NCBI RefSeq assembly: GCF_005484985.1
Contig: NZ_CP027942.1
Span: 2,046,001 to 2,110,000 of the forward strand
Length of the DNA stretch: 64,000 nucleotides
Reading direction: 5' to 3'
Source: Agrococcus sp. SGAir0287
GTDB lineage: Bacteria > Actinomycetota > Actinomycetes > Actinomycetales > Microbacteriaceae
Part shown: positions 47,021-57,138 of the stretch, piece after piece
How the letters are laid out: each line of letters begins with the position of its first letter
How positions within the stretch are numbered: the first letter of the stretch is position 1
Made by a program: the position numbers and the translations under genes
The notes under the pieces: model-generated
The model's database searches: none
Seen by the model: only the letters and a program-made list of their open reading frames with translations
Told to the model about the DNA's origin: nothing

Positions 47021-47833
47021 ATGATCGACTACTCGCGGCACACCATCCTCGTCACCGGCGCCAGCGCCGGCATCGGCGCCAGCATCGCCGAGGCGCTCGC
47101 AGCGCGCGGCGCCGACCTCGCCCTCGTCGCGAGACGCATGGATCGGCTCGATGCGCTGGGGGCCAGGCTGCGGCAGCGTCACGGCGTCCGCGTCGAGACC
47201 GTGGCCGCCGACCTCGCCTCGCCTCGCCCCGGTCCCGCGATCCGTGCCGAGCTCGCGGCGCGCGGCATCCGCGTCACCGGCATCGTCAGCAACGCAGGAT
47301 TCGGCACGGACGGTCGGTTCGACCGCGAGGACCCCGACCGGCTGGCCGCCGAGATCGCCGTGGACGCCGGTGCCGTCGTCGATCTCGCGCACACGTTCCT
47401 TCCGGATGTGCGCGCTGCAGCCGAGGGCATCCTCGTGACCATCACGAGCGAGGCCGCCTATCAGCCGATCCCGGGAATGGCGGTCTACTCGGCCGCGAAG
47501 GCCTTCGCCCTGACCTTCACGGAGGCCCTCTGGGGCGAGCTGCGAGGCACGGGCGTGCGCGTGCTCGCCTTCGCGCCCGGTCTGACGGCGACCGAGTTCT
47601 TCGACGAGCTCGGCACCGAGCAGTACGGGGGGAGGATGCAGACGCCCCAGCAGGTGGCGGACGCGCTGCTGCGCGAGCTCGACCGCCGCGATCCCGGCCC
47701 GAGCGCCATGGCACGGCCGGTCAACGGCATGCTCGGCGTGCTCTCCGCCTTCGTCACCCGCCGTGCCCGCGTGCTCGTGACCGCCCGCATCGCACGATCC
47801 TCGGCGCTGATGGCCGCGCGCGCGAACGCGTAG
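47021..47833 (+). CDS. Short-chain dehydrogenase/reductase
   Basis: 270 residues. Cofactor loop TGASAGIGASIA, the segment IVSNAGFGTDG and the catalytic YSAAK (Tyr, Lys) with the preceding Ser in TITSEAAY are present. The C-terminal 50 residues are basic and hydrophobic, as in membrane-associated SDRs. Regulated by the divergent TetR gene, probably in response to its substrate or a toxic lipid-like compound. ATG 47021 has CATGCT 6 bp upstream. Confidence 0.95.
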   Translation: MIDYSRHTILVTGASAGIGASIAEALAARGADLALVARRMDRLDALGARLRQRHGVRVETVAADLASPRPGPAIRAELAARGIRVTGIVSNAGFGTDGRFDREDPDRLAAEIAVDAGAVVDLAHTFLPDVRAAAEGILVTITSEAAYQPIPGMAVYSAAKAFALTFTEALWGELRGTGVRVLAFAPGLTATEFFDELGTEQYGGRMQTPQQVADALLRELDRRDPGPSAMARPVNGMLGVLSAFVTRRARVLVTARIARSSALMAARANA

Positions 47834-47836
47834 CGG

Positions 47837-48199
47837 TCAGCCGCTCGCAGCCGGGTCGGAGCGCTCGTCGCCCGCCGCGCCCTTCGGTGCCGTGACCTTG
47901 AGGCCGACGACGCTCGCGACGATGCCGGCGACGAACACGACCGTCCACCACGAGAACGCCTCCGCGCCGGTGGCGATGGCCCACGTCACGGTGAGCGCCG
48001 CGCCGATCCCCACCCAGACCGCGTACGCCGTCGCGATGGGGATGGTGCGCGCGGCACGCTCGAGGCCGATCATCGACAGGATGCAGCCGACGACGAAGAC
48101 GACGGACTCGACCGGCCGCGTGAAGCCCTCGGAGGCGCCGAGCGCCGTGGCCCACACCGCCTCGAGCACCGCGGAGACGAGCAGCACGATCCACGCCAT
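47837..48199 (-). CDS. SMR family transporter, second subunit
   Basis: 120 residues with four membrane helices; the essential Glu13 lies in VLEAVWATALGASEGFTR. The loop TAYAVWVGIGAALTVTWA matches SugE/Gdx-type proteins. A polar tail of about 15 residues follows helix 4. It starts 2 bp after the first SMR gene, so the two are coupled and may form a heterodimeric guanidinium/drug exporter as in YkkCD. Confidence 0.94.
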   Translation of the reverse strand: MAWIVLLVSAVLEAVWATALGASEGFTRPVESVVFVVGCILSMIGLERAARTIPIATAYAVWVGIGAALTVTWAIATGAEAFSWWTVVFVAGIVASVVGLKVTAPKGAAGDERSDPAASG

Positions 48200-48201
48200 G
48201 G

Positions 48202-48516
48202 CTACGCCACCACCTTGAGGCCGACGACGCAGCCGACGAGCACGGCGAGCAGCACGACGCGGGCGACGGTCGCACGCTCCGCGCGCGTGACCATCGCCCA
48301 GACCGCGGTCGTCACGGCGCCGATTCCGACCCAGACGGCGTAGGCGGTGCCGGTGGGGATCGTGAGCATCGCGATCGCGAGCCCGACCATGCTGCCGACG
48401 ATCGCGACGGCGAAGACGACCGTCGGGCGCCAGCGCGTGAACCCCTTGGTGCGCGAGAGCGCGGTGGCCCAGACGGCCTCCAGCAACCCCGAGACGACGA
48501 GGACGACCCAGTCCAT
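48202..48516 (-). CDS. SMR family transporter, first subunit
   Basis: 104 residues, four membrane helices, Glu13 in LLEAVWATALSRTKGFTR and the Gdx-like TGTAYAVWVGIGAVTTAVWA. Small multidrug resistance proteins of the Gdx subgroup export guanidinium by proton antiport. Upstream of its ATG is a ribosome site CGGAGG embedded in a riboswitch-like leader, which supports guanidine as the natural substrate. Confidence 0.95.
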   Translation of the reverse strand: MDWVVLVVSGLLEAVWATALSRTKGFTRWRPTVVFAVAIVGSMVGLAIAMLTIPTGTAYAVWVGIGAVTTAVWAMVTRAERATVARVVLLAVLVGCVVGLKVVA

Positions 48517-48532
48517 GACGGACCTCCGATGT

Positions 48533-48577
48533 GGTCAGTCTTGTCGCTGTGCGGGTACTGCGCCCTCGTCCGCACGC
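48533..48577 (-). promoter_or_regulatory. Guanidine-III (ykkC-III) type riboswitch
   Basis: On the minus strand the leader contains GCGGACGAGG, GCGC, GTACCCGC and CGACAAGACTG in the order and spacing of the guanidine-III class. P1 can form as GTGCGG with CCGCAC, and the pseudoknot as CAGT with ACTG plus GG with CC. The 3' strand of the pseudoknot (GACC, 48533-48536) could otherwise pair with GGTC (48521-48524) that overlaps the ribosome site, so ligand binding would free translation of the SMR genes. Recognised by eye from the known class consensus. Confidence 0.82.
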
Positions 48578-48629
48578 CTGTCTCGGCGTGCCTCCAGGGT
48601 AGCAAGGATGGCCACCGCTGGCAGGCGCG

Positions 48630-49076
48630 TCAGAGGTCGAGCGCGCCCACGACCTCGCCGAAGAGGATCTCGCCCGTCGGCACGAAGCCCAGGCGCCGGT
48701 AGAAGCCCTCGGGGCCGTCGTCGCCGGGCTCCCACAGCACCGTGATGCGGTCGATGCCGCGCCGACGCGCCTCGCCGGCGACCTGCTCGACCGCGAAGCG
48801 ACCGACCCCGCGCCCCTGCGCCGCCTCGGCGACGTTGAGCCGCCACACTCCGGCACGGAACGCCTCGAGCTCGTTCTCCGGATCCCAGCTCGCCATGACG
48901 AATCCCACGACCTCGTCGTCGTCGAGCACGACGCGCGGCCAGGCGGCCTCGGAGACGTACGCCTCGGCGATCGAGAAGACGACGGGGGCGACGTTCGCCG
49001 GCTCTCCCGGCCTGGGCGGCAGGCGCACCGCGGCGCCCAGGTTCTCGGGAGTGAGCTCGGCCAGTCGCAGCGTCAT
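48630..49076 (-). CDS. GNAT family N-acetyltransferase
   Basis: 148 residues from ATG 49076. The acetyl-CoA loop is EAAQGRGVGRFAVEQV, followed by ITVLWEPGDDGPEGFYRRLGFVPTGE. Substrate unknown. TAGCCT 7 bp upstream of the ATG indicates a leaderless message. It lies between prfA and the SMR riboswitch leader and is the last gene of the 18-kb block. Confidence 0.94.
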   Translation of the reverse strand: MTLRLAELTPENLGAAVRLPPRPGEPANVAPVVFSIAEAYVSEAAWPRVVLDDDEVVGFVMASWDPENELEAFRAGVWRLNVAEAAQGRGVGRFAVEQVAGEARRRGIDRITVLWEPGDDGPEGFYRRLGFVPTGEILFGEVVGALDL

Positions 49077-49083
49077 GGCCGAG

Positions 49084-49089
49084 AGGCTA
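49084..49089 (-). promoter_or_regulatory. -10 element of leaderless GNAT gene
   Basis: TAGCCT on the minus strand, 7 bp before ATG 49076. Confidence 0.45.
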
Positions 49090-49109
49090 CGCCGCACCCC
49101 CGCCAGGCG

Positions 49110-50189
49110 TCAGGACTCGTCGGCGAGGGCCGCGAGCCGCGCCTCCTCGTCGGCGACGATGCACGAGTCGATGACGGGCTGCAGCGCGCCGTCCATGACG
49201 CTGTCGAGGTTGTACGCCTTGAAGCCCGTGCGGTGGTCCGCGATGCGGTTCTCCGGGAAGTTGTACGTGCGGATGCGCTCGGACCGGTCCATGCCGCGGA
49301 TCTGCGAGCGGCGCGCATCGGAGGCGGCGGCGTCGAGCTCCTCCTGCTGCTTCGCGAGCAGCCGCGCGCGCAGCACGCGCATGCCGGCCTCGCGGTTCTG
49401 CAGCTGCGACTTCTCGTTCTGCATCGAAACGACGATGCCCGTGGGCAGGTGCGTGATGCGCACGGCCGAGTCGGTCGTGTTCACCGACTGGCCGCCGGGT
49501 CCCGAGGAGCGGAAGACGTCGATCTTCAGGTCGTTCGGATCGATCTGCACCTCCTCGGGCTCGTCGACCTCGGGGAAGACGAGCACGCCCGTCGTGGAGG
49601 TGTGGATGCGGCCCTGCGACTCCGTCGCCGGCACGCGCTGCACGCGGTGCACGCCGCCCTCGTACTTCAGCGACGCCCACACGCCCTGCGCGGGATCGTT
49701 CGACGAGCCCTTGATGGCGACCTGGACGTCCTTGAAGCCGCCCATGTCGCTCGGGGTCGACTCGAGCATCTCGGTCTTCCATCCGCGGCTCGTCGCGTAG
49801 TGCTCGTACATGCGCAGGAGGTCGGCGGCGAACAGGGCCGACTCCTCACCGCCCTCGCCGCCCTTGATCTCCATGATCACGTCGCGCCCGTCGTCGGGGT
49901 CGCGCGGGATGAGCAGCCTGCGCAGCCGCTCCTCGGCGTCGTGCGCGGCCTGCTCGAGCGCGGGCACCTCGTCGGCGAACGCCTCGTCCTCGCGGGCGAG
50001 CTCGCGGGCGGCGGCGAGGTCCTCCCCCGCCGCCGTCCACCGCTCGTGGGCCGCCTTGATCTGGCTGAGCTCCGCGTACCGGCGGTTGACGCGCTTGGCG
50101 CGACCCGCGTCGGCGTGCAGGGCGGGATCCGCGAGCTGCTGCTCGAGGTCCGCGTGCTCGGCCAGCAGCCCCGAGACGGACTCGAACAC
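49110..50189 (-). CDS. prfA: Peptide chain release factor 1
   Basis: 359 residues from GTG 50189. The GGQ loop is [20 protein letters not shown] and the start of domain 3 reads KIDVFRSSG; the stop-codon-reading region lies in domain 2 ([23 protein letters not shown]). It releases peptides at UAG and UAA. It begins 5 bp after the rho stop. Its usual partner prmC, which methylates the GGQ glutamine, is not next to it but 18.3 kb away in the same orientation. Confidence 0.97.
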   Translation of the reverse strand: MFESVSGLLAEHADLEQQLADPALHADAGRAKRVNRRYAELSQIKAAHERWTAAGEDLAAARELAREDEAFADEVPALEQAAHDAEERLRRLLIPRDPDDGRDVIMEIKGGEGGEESALFAADLLRMYEHYATSRGWKTEMLESTPSDMGGFKDVQVAIKGSSNDPAQGVWASLKYEGGVHRVQRVPATESQGRIHTSTTGVLVFPEVDEPEEVQIDPNDLKIDVFRSSGPGGQSVNTTDSAVRITHLPTGIVVSMQNEKSQLQNREAGMRVLRARLLAKQQEELDAAASDARRSQIRGMDRSERIRTYNFPENRIADHRTGFKAYNLDSVMDGALQPVIDSCIVADEEARLAALADES

Positions 50190-50194
50190 CGGCG

Positions 50195-52165
50195 TCAGGC
50201 CTGCTCGCCCGGCGTCGACTTCGAGACCTTCATGAGGAACTCGACGTTCGACTGGGTGTCCTTGAGGTTCTTGAGCACGAGCTCGGTGGCCTGCTGCGGC
50301 TCGAGCCCGGCGAGGGCGCGACGCAGCTTCCACATGACCTTGGTCTCCTCGGTGCCGAGCAGCATCTCCTCGCGGCGGGTGCCGGACGCGTTGACGTCGA
50401 CCGCCGGGAAGATGCGCTTGTCGGCGAGGTGCCGCGACAGGCGCAGCTCCATGTTGCCGGTGCCCTTGAACTCCTCGAAGATCACCTCGTCCATCTTCGA
50501 TCCGGTCTCGACGAGCGCCGTGGCGAGGATCGTGAGCGAGCCGCCGTGCTCGATGTTGCGCGCCGCGCCGAAGAAGCGCTTCGGCGGGTAGAGCGCGCTC
50601 GAGTCGACGCCGCCCGAGAGGATGCGGCCCGAGGCGGGCGTGGAGAGGTTGTAGGCGCGGCCGAGGCGCGTGATGCCGTCCAGCAGCACCACGACGTCCT
50701 TGCCGAGCTCCACGAGGCGCTTGGCGCGCTCGATGGCGAGCTCCGCGAGCGTCGTGTGGTCCTCGGCGGGACGGTCGAACGTCGACGCGATGACCTCGCC
50801 CTTGACGGTGCGCTGGAAGTCGGTGACCTCCTCGGGCCGCTCGTCGACGAGCACGATCATGAGGTGGACGTCGGGGTCGTTCTCGGCGATGGCGTTCGCG
50901 ATCGCCTGCATCACGAGCGTCTTGCCGGCCTTCGGCGGCGAGACGATGAGGCCGCGCTGCCCCTTGCCGATCGGCGCGACGAGGTCGATGACGCGCGTCG
51001 ACAGCTTGCCGGGCACGGTCTCGAGGCGCAGGCGGTCCTGCGCATAGAGCGGCGTGAGCTTCGCGAACTCGGGTCGGTTCGCGGCCTCCTCGACGGGCTG
51101 CCCGTTGATGGAGTCGACGCGCACGAGCGCGTTGAACTTCTGCCGCCCCTGCGCACCCTGGTGCTCGCCCTCGCGAGGCTGCTTGATGGCGCCGACGACG
51201 GCGTCGCCCTTGCGCAGGTGGTGCTTGCGGACCTGGCCGAGCGAGACGTAGACGTCGCTCGAGCCCGGGAGGTAGCCCGTGGTGCGCACGAACGCGTAGT
51301 TCTCGAGCACGTCGAGGATGCCCGCGACGGGCAGCAGGACGTCGTCCTCGAGGATCTCGGGCTCGAGGTCGTCGCCGCGACCCTGGCCACGACGACGATC
51401 GCGCGTGCGGCTGCGCCGCGACTCGAGCTCGGCCTCGCCGCCGCGCTGGCCGCGACCCTCGCCGGTGCCGGTGCCATTGCCGTTCCCGTTGCCGTTGCCG
51501 CGACCGCGACCGCGACGGCCGCCCTCGGCCGCCTCGTCGTCGTCGCCGGCCTGCTGCGTCTGCTGCTGCTGACGCCCGGCCGCGGTCTGCTCGCCCTTGT
51601 CCTGCTGGTCGGCGTTGGCGCCGCCCTTGCCGCGGCCGCGACGGCGGCGGCTCGGGCGCTGCTCGCCATCGTCGGCGGGCTGCTCGCCCTTGTCCTGCTG
51701 CGCGGCCTCGGCACCCTGGTCGCCCTCGGCCTGCGCTCCGGCGTCGGCCTGCTGCTCGCCCTCCGGCTGCGCGGCATCCTCGGAGGCCGCGGCCTGCGGC
51801 GCCTCGGCCTCGGCGGGCGCGGTCGCCTCCTCGGCCGGGGCCTCGGTAGCCTCCTCGGCCTTGGGCTCGTCCTTCTTCTTGCGCGTCGCGCGCTTGCGCT
51901 TCGGCGCCTCGACGGGAGCGTCCTCGCTCGCCGCAGGCGCCTGGGCAGCGTCCGCCTCGGGTGCCGGCGTCTCGGCGGCCGGCGTCTCGGCGGCCGGCAG
52001 GTCGAGCGTCGCGGCCTCCGGCGCCGCTGCCGCGCTCTGCGCACGGCGCGAGCGTCGCGCCTTGGGGGCGGTGGGCGCCTCGGCGGCGGGGGCGGCGTCG
52101 GCCTGCGGCTCGGGCGCTGCACCCTCTGCGGCGGCAGCGTCGACGTCGATGGTCTCGTTGGTCAT
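50195..52165 (-). CDS. rho: Transcription termination factor Rho, long N-terminus
   Basis: 656 residues. Residues 1 to about 255 are low-complexity: first Ala/Pro/Glu-rich with Lys/Arg patches ([14 protein letters not shown]), then Gln/Gly/Arg-rich ([21 protein letters not shown]). The conserved part follows: cold-shock-like RNA-binding domain ([27 protein letters not shown]), Walker [12 protein letters not shown] and the R-loop/arginine-finger region. Such insertions are typical of actinobacterial Rho and add RNA contacts. Ribosome site AAGGGAG precedes ATG 52165; a 150-bp gap after thrB may hold its promoter. Confidence 0.97.
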   Translation of the reverse strand: MTNETIDVDAAAAEGAAPEPQADAAPAAEAPTAPKARRSRRAQSAAAAPEAATLDLPAAETPAAETPAPEADAAQAPAASEDAPVEAPKRKRATRKKKDEPKAEEATEAPAEEATAPAEAEAPQAAASEDAAQPEGEQQADAGAQAEGDQGAEAAQQDKGEQPADDGEQRPSRRRRGRGKGGANADQQDKGEQTAAGRQQQQTQQAGDDDEAAEGGRRGRGRGNGNGNGNGTGTGEGRGQRGGEAELESRRSRTRDRRRGQGRGDDLEPEILEDDVLLPVAGILDVLENYAFVRTTGYLPGSSDVYVSLGQVRKHHLRKGDAVVGAIKQPREGEHQGAQGRQKFNALVRVDSINGQPVEEAANRPEFAKLTPLYAQDRLRLETVPGKLSTRVIDLVAPIGKGQRGLIVSPPKAGKTLVMQAIANAIAENDPDVHLMIVLVDERPEEVTDFQRTVKGEVIASTFDRPAEDHTTLAELAIERAKRLVELGKDVVVLLDGITRLGRAYNLSTPASGRILSGGVDSSALYPPKRFFGAARNIEHGGSLTILATALVETGSKMDEVIFEEFKGTGNMELRLSRHLADKRIFPAVDVNASGTRREEMLLGTEETKVMWKLRRALAGLEPQQATELVLKNLKDTQSNVEFLMKVSKSTPGEQA

Positions 52166-52315
52166 GTTCTCCCTTTCCGGGGCGGGCCGTCATGCGGCGG
52201 CCCGTGGACGCACGGCTCCATCGCGCGGCGTTCGAGAGGACATCGCCGGATGATGGGGCGGTGCTGCGACTGGAGTCTCGTCATCCTCCGCAGCGGACAC
52301 GGATCGTGGCCGGGA

Positions 52316-53233
52316 CTAGCGGGGATTGCGCTCCACTGTACCACCCTTGATGTCGACGGCCAGCAGGTGCGACTCCCATGCGTCGGCCTGCGCGGCGACG
52401 ATCTCGGCGGCGGCCAGCCGCTGCTCCGGATCGCTCGAGAGCACGAGCACCGAGGGCCCCGCGCCCGAGACGACGGCGGCATGGCCGGCCGCGCGCAGCG
52501 CCTCGACGAGGCGGTTCGTCGAGGGCATCGCGGCGGCGCGGTAGCGCTGGTGCAGCCGGTCCTCCGTCGCCGCGAAGAGCAGGTCGGGCGTCTGCGTGAG
52601 GGCTGCGATGAGCAGCGCCGCGCGCGAGAGGTTGAAGACGGCGTCGGCATGCGGCACGTCGGCGGGCTGCAGGCTGCGCGCGAGCGACGTCGACATGCGC
52701 TCCTCCGGCACCGCCACGAGCAGCGAGACGCCGCGGTGCACCGCGAGCTCGGTGTGGTGCGGGCCGTCGTCGTCGACCCACGCGATCGTGAGGCCGCCGA
52801 AGATCGCGGGCGCCACGTTGTCGGGGTGCCCCTCGAGCTCGGTCGCGAGCCGCAGCACCGTGGCGTCGTCGACCGGCGCGTCGTCGCCGACGAGGCCGAC
52901 GGCCGCGAGCACGCCCGAGACGATCGCGGCTCCCGACGAGCCCATGCCGCGCGAGTGCGGGATGGCGTTGCGGGCGTGGATGCGCAGGCCGGGCGCCGGC
53001 ACGCCGAGTCGCTCGAAGGCGTGGAGCGCCGAGCGCGCGACGAGGTGCGTCGCGTCGGTGGGCACCTCCCCCGCGCCGACGCCCTCGACGACGATCTCGA
53101 CGCCCGACTCGATGGCCTCGACCTCGAGCTCGTCGTGCACGTTGAGCGCGAGGCCGAGCGTGTCGAATCCCGGGCCCAGGTTGGCGCTCGTCGCGGGCAC
53201 GCGCACGCGCACCCGCCGGCCGACGAGGCTCAC
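52316..53233 (-). CDS. thrB: Homoserine kinase
   Basis: 305 residues from GTG 53233 overlapping the thrC stop. GHMP-kinase motifs: [19 protein letters not shown] at the N-terminus, the ATP loop [15 protein letters not shown] and the C-terminal [12 protein letters not shown]. It phosphorylates homoserine for threonine synthesis. Last gene of the lysA-hom-thrC-thrB string. Confidence 0.97.
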   Translation of the reverse strand: MSLVGRRVRVRVPATSANLGPGFDTLGLALNVHDELEVEAIESGVEIVVEGVGAGEVPTDATHLVARSALHAFERLGVPAPGLRIHARNAIPHSRGMGSSGAAIVSGVLAAVGLVGDDAPVDDATVLRLATELEGHPDNVAPAIFGGLTIAWVDDDGPHHTELAVHRGVSLLVAVPEERMSTSLARSLQPADVPHADAVFNLSRAALLIAALTQTPDLLFAATEDRLHQRYRAAAMPSTNRLVEALRAAGHAAVVSGAGPSVLVLSSDPEQRLAAAEIVAAQADAWESHLLAVDIKGGTVERNPR

Positions 53234-54300
53234 GCGAGTCCCAGGAGGCTGGCGACCTCGCTCGTCTCGGCCTTCACGACCTGCGGCGAGGCATCCTGCC
53301 CGTCGTCGCCCTTGAGGCCCCACTGCGCGTCCTTCAGGCCGTGGCCCGTGACGGTGAGCACGACGGTCGAGCCCTTCGGGATCTCGCCGGCGGCGTGGCG
53401 CTCGAGCAGACCCGCGAGGCTGATCGCGGACGCGGGCTCGACGAAGATGCCCTCCTCGCGCGCGAGCAGCCGCTGGGCCGCGAGGATGCGCTCGTCGTCG
53501 ATCGCCCAGAATCCGCCGCGCGACTCGTCGCGCACCGCGAGGGCCTGCTCCCACGACGCGGGGTTGCCGATGCGGATCGCGGTCGCGACGGTGTCGGGCG
53601 CGCGGACGACCTCGCCCCGCACGATCGGCGCCGCGCCGAGCGCCTGGAAGCCGAGCATGCGCGGGGTGCGGGTGGCGTCGCCGTGGTGCGCCGCCTCCGT
53701 GTAGCCGCGCCAGTAGGCCGTGATGTTGCCGGCGTTGCCGACGGGGATGCAGTGGATGTCGGGGGCGTCGCCCAGCACGTCGACGATCTCGAACGAGGCC
53801 GTCTTCTGCCCCTCGATGCGGTCGTCGTTCACGGAGTTCACGAGGTGCACGGGGTAGTGCTCCGACAGCTCCTTCGTGATCTCGAGGCAGTCGTCGAAGT
53901 TGCCCTGCACCTGCAGGATGCGAGCACCGTGCACGACGGACTGCGCGAGCTTCCCCATCGCGATCTTGCCGTCGGGCACGAGCACGGCCGCGGTGATGCC
54001 CGCGTGCGCCGCGTAGGCGGCGGCCGCCGCGGAGGTGTTGCCGGTCGAGGCGCACGCGATGGCCTTCGCGCCGTGCTCGACGGCCTTCGACACCGCCATC
54101 GTCATGCCGCGGTCCTTGAACGAGCCCGTCGGGTTCATGCCCTCGAACTTCACGAGGACGCGCGCGTCGAGGCGTGCGGAGAGGCGGGTCGCCTCGATGA
54201 GCGGCGTGCCGCCCTCGCCGAGCGTGACGATGGGCGTCGCGTCGGTGACGTCGAGCCGGTCTGCGTACTCGCGGATGACTCCGCGCCACTGGTGTGCCAT
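53230..54300 (-). CDS. thrC: Threonine synthase
   Basis: 356 residues of the shorter actinobacterial class. PLP lysine in [14 protein letters not shown], phosphate loop [11 protein letters not shown] and [14 protein letters not shown]. It converts O-phosphohomoserine to threonine. It follows hom by 17 bp and overlaps thrB. Confidence 0.97.
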   Translation of the reverse strand: MAHQWRGVIREYADRLDVTDATPIVTLGEGGTPLIEATRLSARLDARVLVKFEGMNPTGSFKDRGMTMAVSKAVEHGAKAIACASTGNTSAAAAAYAAHAGITAAVLVPDGKIAMGKLAQSVVHGARILQVQGNFDDCLEITKELSEHYPVHLVNSVNDDRIEGQKTASFEIVDVLGDAPDIHCIPVGNAGNITAYWRGYTEAAHHGDATRTPRMLGFQALGAAPIVRGEVVRAPDTVATAIRIGNPASWEQALAVRDESRGGFWAIDDERILAAQRLLAREEGIFVEPASAISLAGLLERHAAGEIPKGSTVVLTVTGHGLKDAQWGLKGDDGQDASPQVVKAETSEVASLLGLA

Positions 54301-54317
54301 GCGTCCCTCTTCCCCGC

Positions 54318-55619
54318 TCAGGCCTGCGCCTCGATGCGGATGACGTGATCGATGCTCGCGACGTCCTCATGCGTCCGCAGCGCGTCGACGACCTGCCGCA
54401 GCCTGCCCTCGGGGGCGGCGTGCGTGCCGAGCACCAGGCTAGCCGTCGGCCCCTCCGCCACGTGCTGCTCGATGGACTCGATCGACACGTCGTGCTGGCC
54501 GAGCACCGTCGCGATCGCGGCGAGGACGCCGGGCCGGTCGAGCACCGCCAGACGCAGCTGGTAGCGCGTGGGCACGTCGTCGATCGACGCGATGGGCAGG
54601 TTGGCGTGGCTCGACACCGCGACGCCGGGACCGCCGATGACGTGGCGGCGCGCGATGGAGACGAGGTCGCCGAGCACGGCGCTCGCCGTCTCGGGGCCGC
54701 CTGCACCCGCGCCGTAGAACATGAGGTCGCCGGCGGCCTCGGCCGTGACGAAGATGGCGTTCTTCGCCTCGTGCACCGCCGCGAGCGGGTGGTCGCTCGG
54801 GATGAGCGCGGGGTGCACGCGCGCGGAGATCCGCTCGCCGTCCGCGCCCGAGATGCGCTCGCAGATCGCGAGCAGCTTCACGACGCGACCGTCGCGCTCC
54901 GCCTGCTGCACGACGTCGGCCGTGACGGACAGGATGCCCTCGCGGTGCACCTGGTCGACGGGCACGGTCGTGTGGAACGCGAGGGAGGCGAGGATCGTCG
55001 CCTTCGAGGCCGCGTCGAAGCCCTCGACGTCGGCCGTGGGGTCGGCCTCGGCGTAGCCCAGGCGCGTCGCCTCGGCGAGCGCGTCCTCCATGCTCGCGCC
55101 CTCGCGGTGCATGAGGTCGAGGATGTAGTTGGTCGTGCCGTTGACGATGCCCATGACGCGCGTGACGCGGTCGCCCGCGAGGCTCGCCTCGAGCGGGCGG
55201 ATGATGGGGATCGCACCGCCGACCGCGGCCTCGAACGCGAGCTGGCCGCCGACCCGCTCGGCGGCGTCGAAGAGCGCGGGCCCGTGCGCGGCGACGAGCG
55301 CCTTGTTCGCCGTGACGACGTCGGCGCCGGCGTTCAGCGCGTCGAGCACGAGCGTGCGGGCGGGCTCGATGCCGCCGAGCAGCTCGACGACGATGTCCGC
55401 GGATGCGGCGAGCCTGGCGAGGTCGGTCGTGAGCAGCTCGCGGGGCAGGTCCACGTCGCGGGGAGCGTCGACGTCGCGCACGCCGATGCCGACGAGCTCG
55501 AGCCCGGCGCCGGCGCGAGCGGCGAGCTCGTCGCCGTGCTCGAGCAGGAGTCGCGCGACCTGCGCGCCGACGCTGCCCGCGCCGAGCAGGGCGACCTTGA
55601 GGCTGCGGTACGCGGTCAT
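54318..55619 (-). CDS. hom: Homoserine dehydrogenase
   Basis: 433 residues. NAD(P)-binding [17 protein letters not shown], the catalytic segment [15 protein letters not shown] and [19 protein letters not shown], then a C-terminal ACT domain ([30 protein letters not shown]) for threonine feedback. The ATG overlaps the lysA stop by 4 bp. Confidence 0.97.
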   Translation of the reverse strand: MTAYRSLKVALLGAGSVGAQVARLLLEHGDELAARAGAGLELVGIGVRDVDAPRDVDLPRELLTTDLARLAASADIVVELLGGIEPARTLVLDALNAGADVVTANKALVAAHGPALFDAAERVGGQLAFEAAVGGAIPIIRPLEASLAGDRVTRVMGIVNGTTNYILDLMHREGASMEDALAEATRLGYAEADPTADVEGFDAASKATILASLAFHTTVPVDQVHREGILSVTADVVQQAERDGRVVKLLAICERISGADGERISARVHPALIPSDHPLAAVHEAKNAIFVTAEAAGDLMFYGAGAGGPETASAVLGDLVSIARRHVIGGPGVAVSSHANLPIASIDDVPTRYQLRLAVLDRPGVLAAIATVLGQHDVSIESIEQHVAEGPTASLVLGTHAAPEGRLRQVVDALRTHEDVASIDHVIRIEAQA

Positions 55620-56965
55620 GCGGTGGTCCCTCCCAGGCCCGCGTCGCGCGCGAGCAGGTCGTCGATGGTCTCCCGGCGCACGAGCACGCGCGATGCGCCG
55701 TCGGCGACCGCGACGATCGGCGGCCTCGGCGTCATGTTGTAGTTCGAGGCGAGGCTCGCGCAGTACGCGCCGGTCGCGGGCACGGCGAGCAGGTCGCCCG
55801 GTGCGACGTCGGCCGGCAGTCGTACCTCCTCGACGACGATGTCGCCCGACTCGCAGTGCAGGCCCACGACGCGGGCGCGCACGGGCTCCGCGTCGGACGT
55901 GCGGCTCGCGACGCGCGCGGTGTACTGCGCGCCGTAGAGCACGTGCCTGGGGTTGTCGCTCATGCCGCCGTCGACCGAGACGTAGACGCGCTCGCCGTCG
56001 GCGAGCTCGACGCGCTTCACGGTGCCGACGGTGTAGACCGTGATGCCCGCGGGCCCGGCGATCGAGCGTCCCGGCTCGATCGCGATGCGCGGCATCGGGA
56101 TGCCCTCGCGCTCGCACGCGGCGCGCAGCGCATCCGCGAAGTCCTGCGCGATGCGCTCGATCGGCTGCGGGTCGTCGGCCTCGGTGTAGGCGATGCCGAA
56201 GCCGCCGCCGAGGTTCAGCTCGGGCAGGTCGCCGCCCGGCAGCAGCGACGCGTGGAGCGCGACCATGCGGTCGAACGCGGCGGCGAAGCCCGCGCCGTCG
56301 AAGATCTGCGAGCCGATGTGCGTGTGCAGGCCGCGCAGCCGCAGCACGTCGTCGGCGCGGATGCGCTCCACGAGCGCCGTCGCGTCGGCGATGGGCACGC
56401 CGAACTTCTGGTCCTCGTGGCTCGTCGCGAGGAACTCGTGGGTCGAGGCGTGCACGCCGACGTTGATGCGCAGCCGCACGCCCTGCCGCACGCCCGCCTC
56501 GCGCGCGATGCGCGTGAGACGCTCGAGCTCGATCTCGGAGTCGACGACGATCGTGCCGACGCCGGCCGCGACGGCGACGCGCAGCTCCGCCTCGGATTTC
56601 GCGTTGCCGTGGTAGCCGACGCGGGCGAGGTCGACGCCTGCGGCACGCACGAGCGCGAGCTCCCCCGCCGAGCACACGTCGACGCAGAGCCCCTCCGCCG
56701 TCACCCAGCGGGCGACGTCCGCCGTGAGCAGCGCCTTGCCGGCGTAGTAGACGAGCGGGTCGTCGAGCACCGCCGAGAACGCGTCGCGGATGCGGCGGGC
56801 GCGGCCGCGCAGCTCGGCCTCGTCGAGCAGCATGAGCGGCGTGCCGTGGTCGGCGACGAGCGCGTCGAGTCTCGCGCCGGCGACGTGCACGACGCCGTCG
56901 ACGCGCTGCGCGCTCGTCGGCCAGATGGCGGGCTGGAGCGCGTCTGCGTCGATGGCGTGGGTCAT
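55616..56965 (-). CDS. lysA: Diaminopimelate decarboxylase
   Basis: 449 residues. PLP lysine in VYYAGKALLTADV, the Gly-rich loop LNLGGGFGIAYTE, EPGRSIAGPAGITVY and the active-site Cys in HCESGDIVVEE. It makes lysine from meso-DAP. It heads the lysA-hom-thrCB string and has a leader of more than 100 bp with a hairpin and a short upstream reading frame that overlaps its ATG. Confidence 0.97.
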   Translation of the reverse strand: MTHAIDADALQPAIWPTSAQRVDGVVHVAGARLDALVADHGTPLMLLDEAELRGRARRIRDAFSAVLDDPLVYYAGKALLTADVARWVTAEGLCVDVCSAGELALVRAAGVDLARVGYHGNAKSEAELRVAVAAGVGTIVVDSEIELERLTRIAREAGVRQGVRLRINVGVHASTHEFLATSHEDQKFGVPIADATALVERIRADDVLRLRGLHTHIGSQIFDGAGFAAAFDRMVALHASLLPGGDLPELNLGGGFGIAYTEADDPQPIERIAQDFADALRAACEREGIPMPRIAIEPGRSIAGPAGITVYTVGTVKRVELADGERVYVSVDGGMSDNPRHVLYGAQYTARVASRTSDAEPVRARVVGLHCESGDIVVEEVRLPADVAPGDLLAVPATGAYCASLASNYNMTPRPPIVAVADGASRVLVRRETIDDLLARDAGLGGTTA

Positions 56966-57021
56966 GGATCGGTCCGTGGGTGCGTGGGGATCGCCTGCGG
57001 TGCGAGCGGCGGGCCGTGCAT
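56962..57021 (-). CDS. Possible 19-residue upstream ORF overlapping lysA start
   Basis: ATG 57021 to a TGA overlapping the lysA ATG (ATGA). The start codon lies in the loop of a hairpin and follows CAGGG. It contains two Thr codons and no Lys codon, so it is not a classic lysine attenuator; it could couple translation to lysA. It may be accidental. Confidence 0.25.
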   Translation of the reverse strand: MHGPPLAPQAIPTHPRTDP

Positions 57022-57036
57022 GGCCCTGCGCGCTCG
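57003..57036 (-). promoter_or_regulatory. Hairpin in lysA leader
   Basis: CGAGCG ... CGCTCG outer stem and GGGCC/GGCCC inner stem around the loop ATGCAC, 38 bp upstream of lysA. A TAGGCT hexamer further upstream (57087-57092, minus strand) could be the -10. The remaining gap sequence shows no other feature. Confidence 0.45.
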
Positions 57037-57138
57037 GATCAGCAGGCGAGCGGACCCGGCTTGGCCCCTGAAGCCTGACGCGGCCAGCCTACCGGGCGCG
57101 GCATGGCGCATCCGACCCGCCCGTCATACGTCGACGCG

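Noticed and set aside
53230-54300. Threonine attenuator in front of thrC
   Set aside because: The 17-bp hom-thrC gap is too short for leader peptide and terminator.
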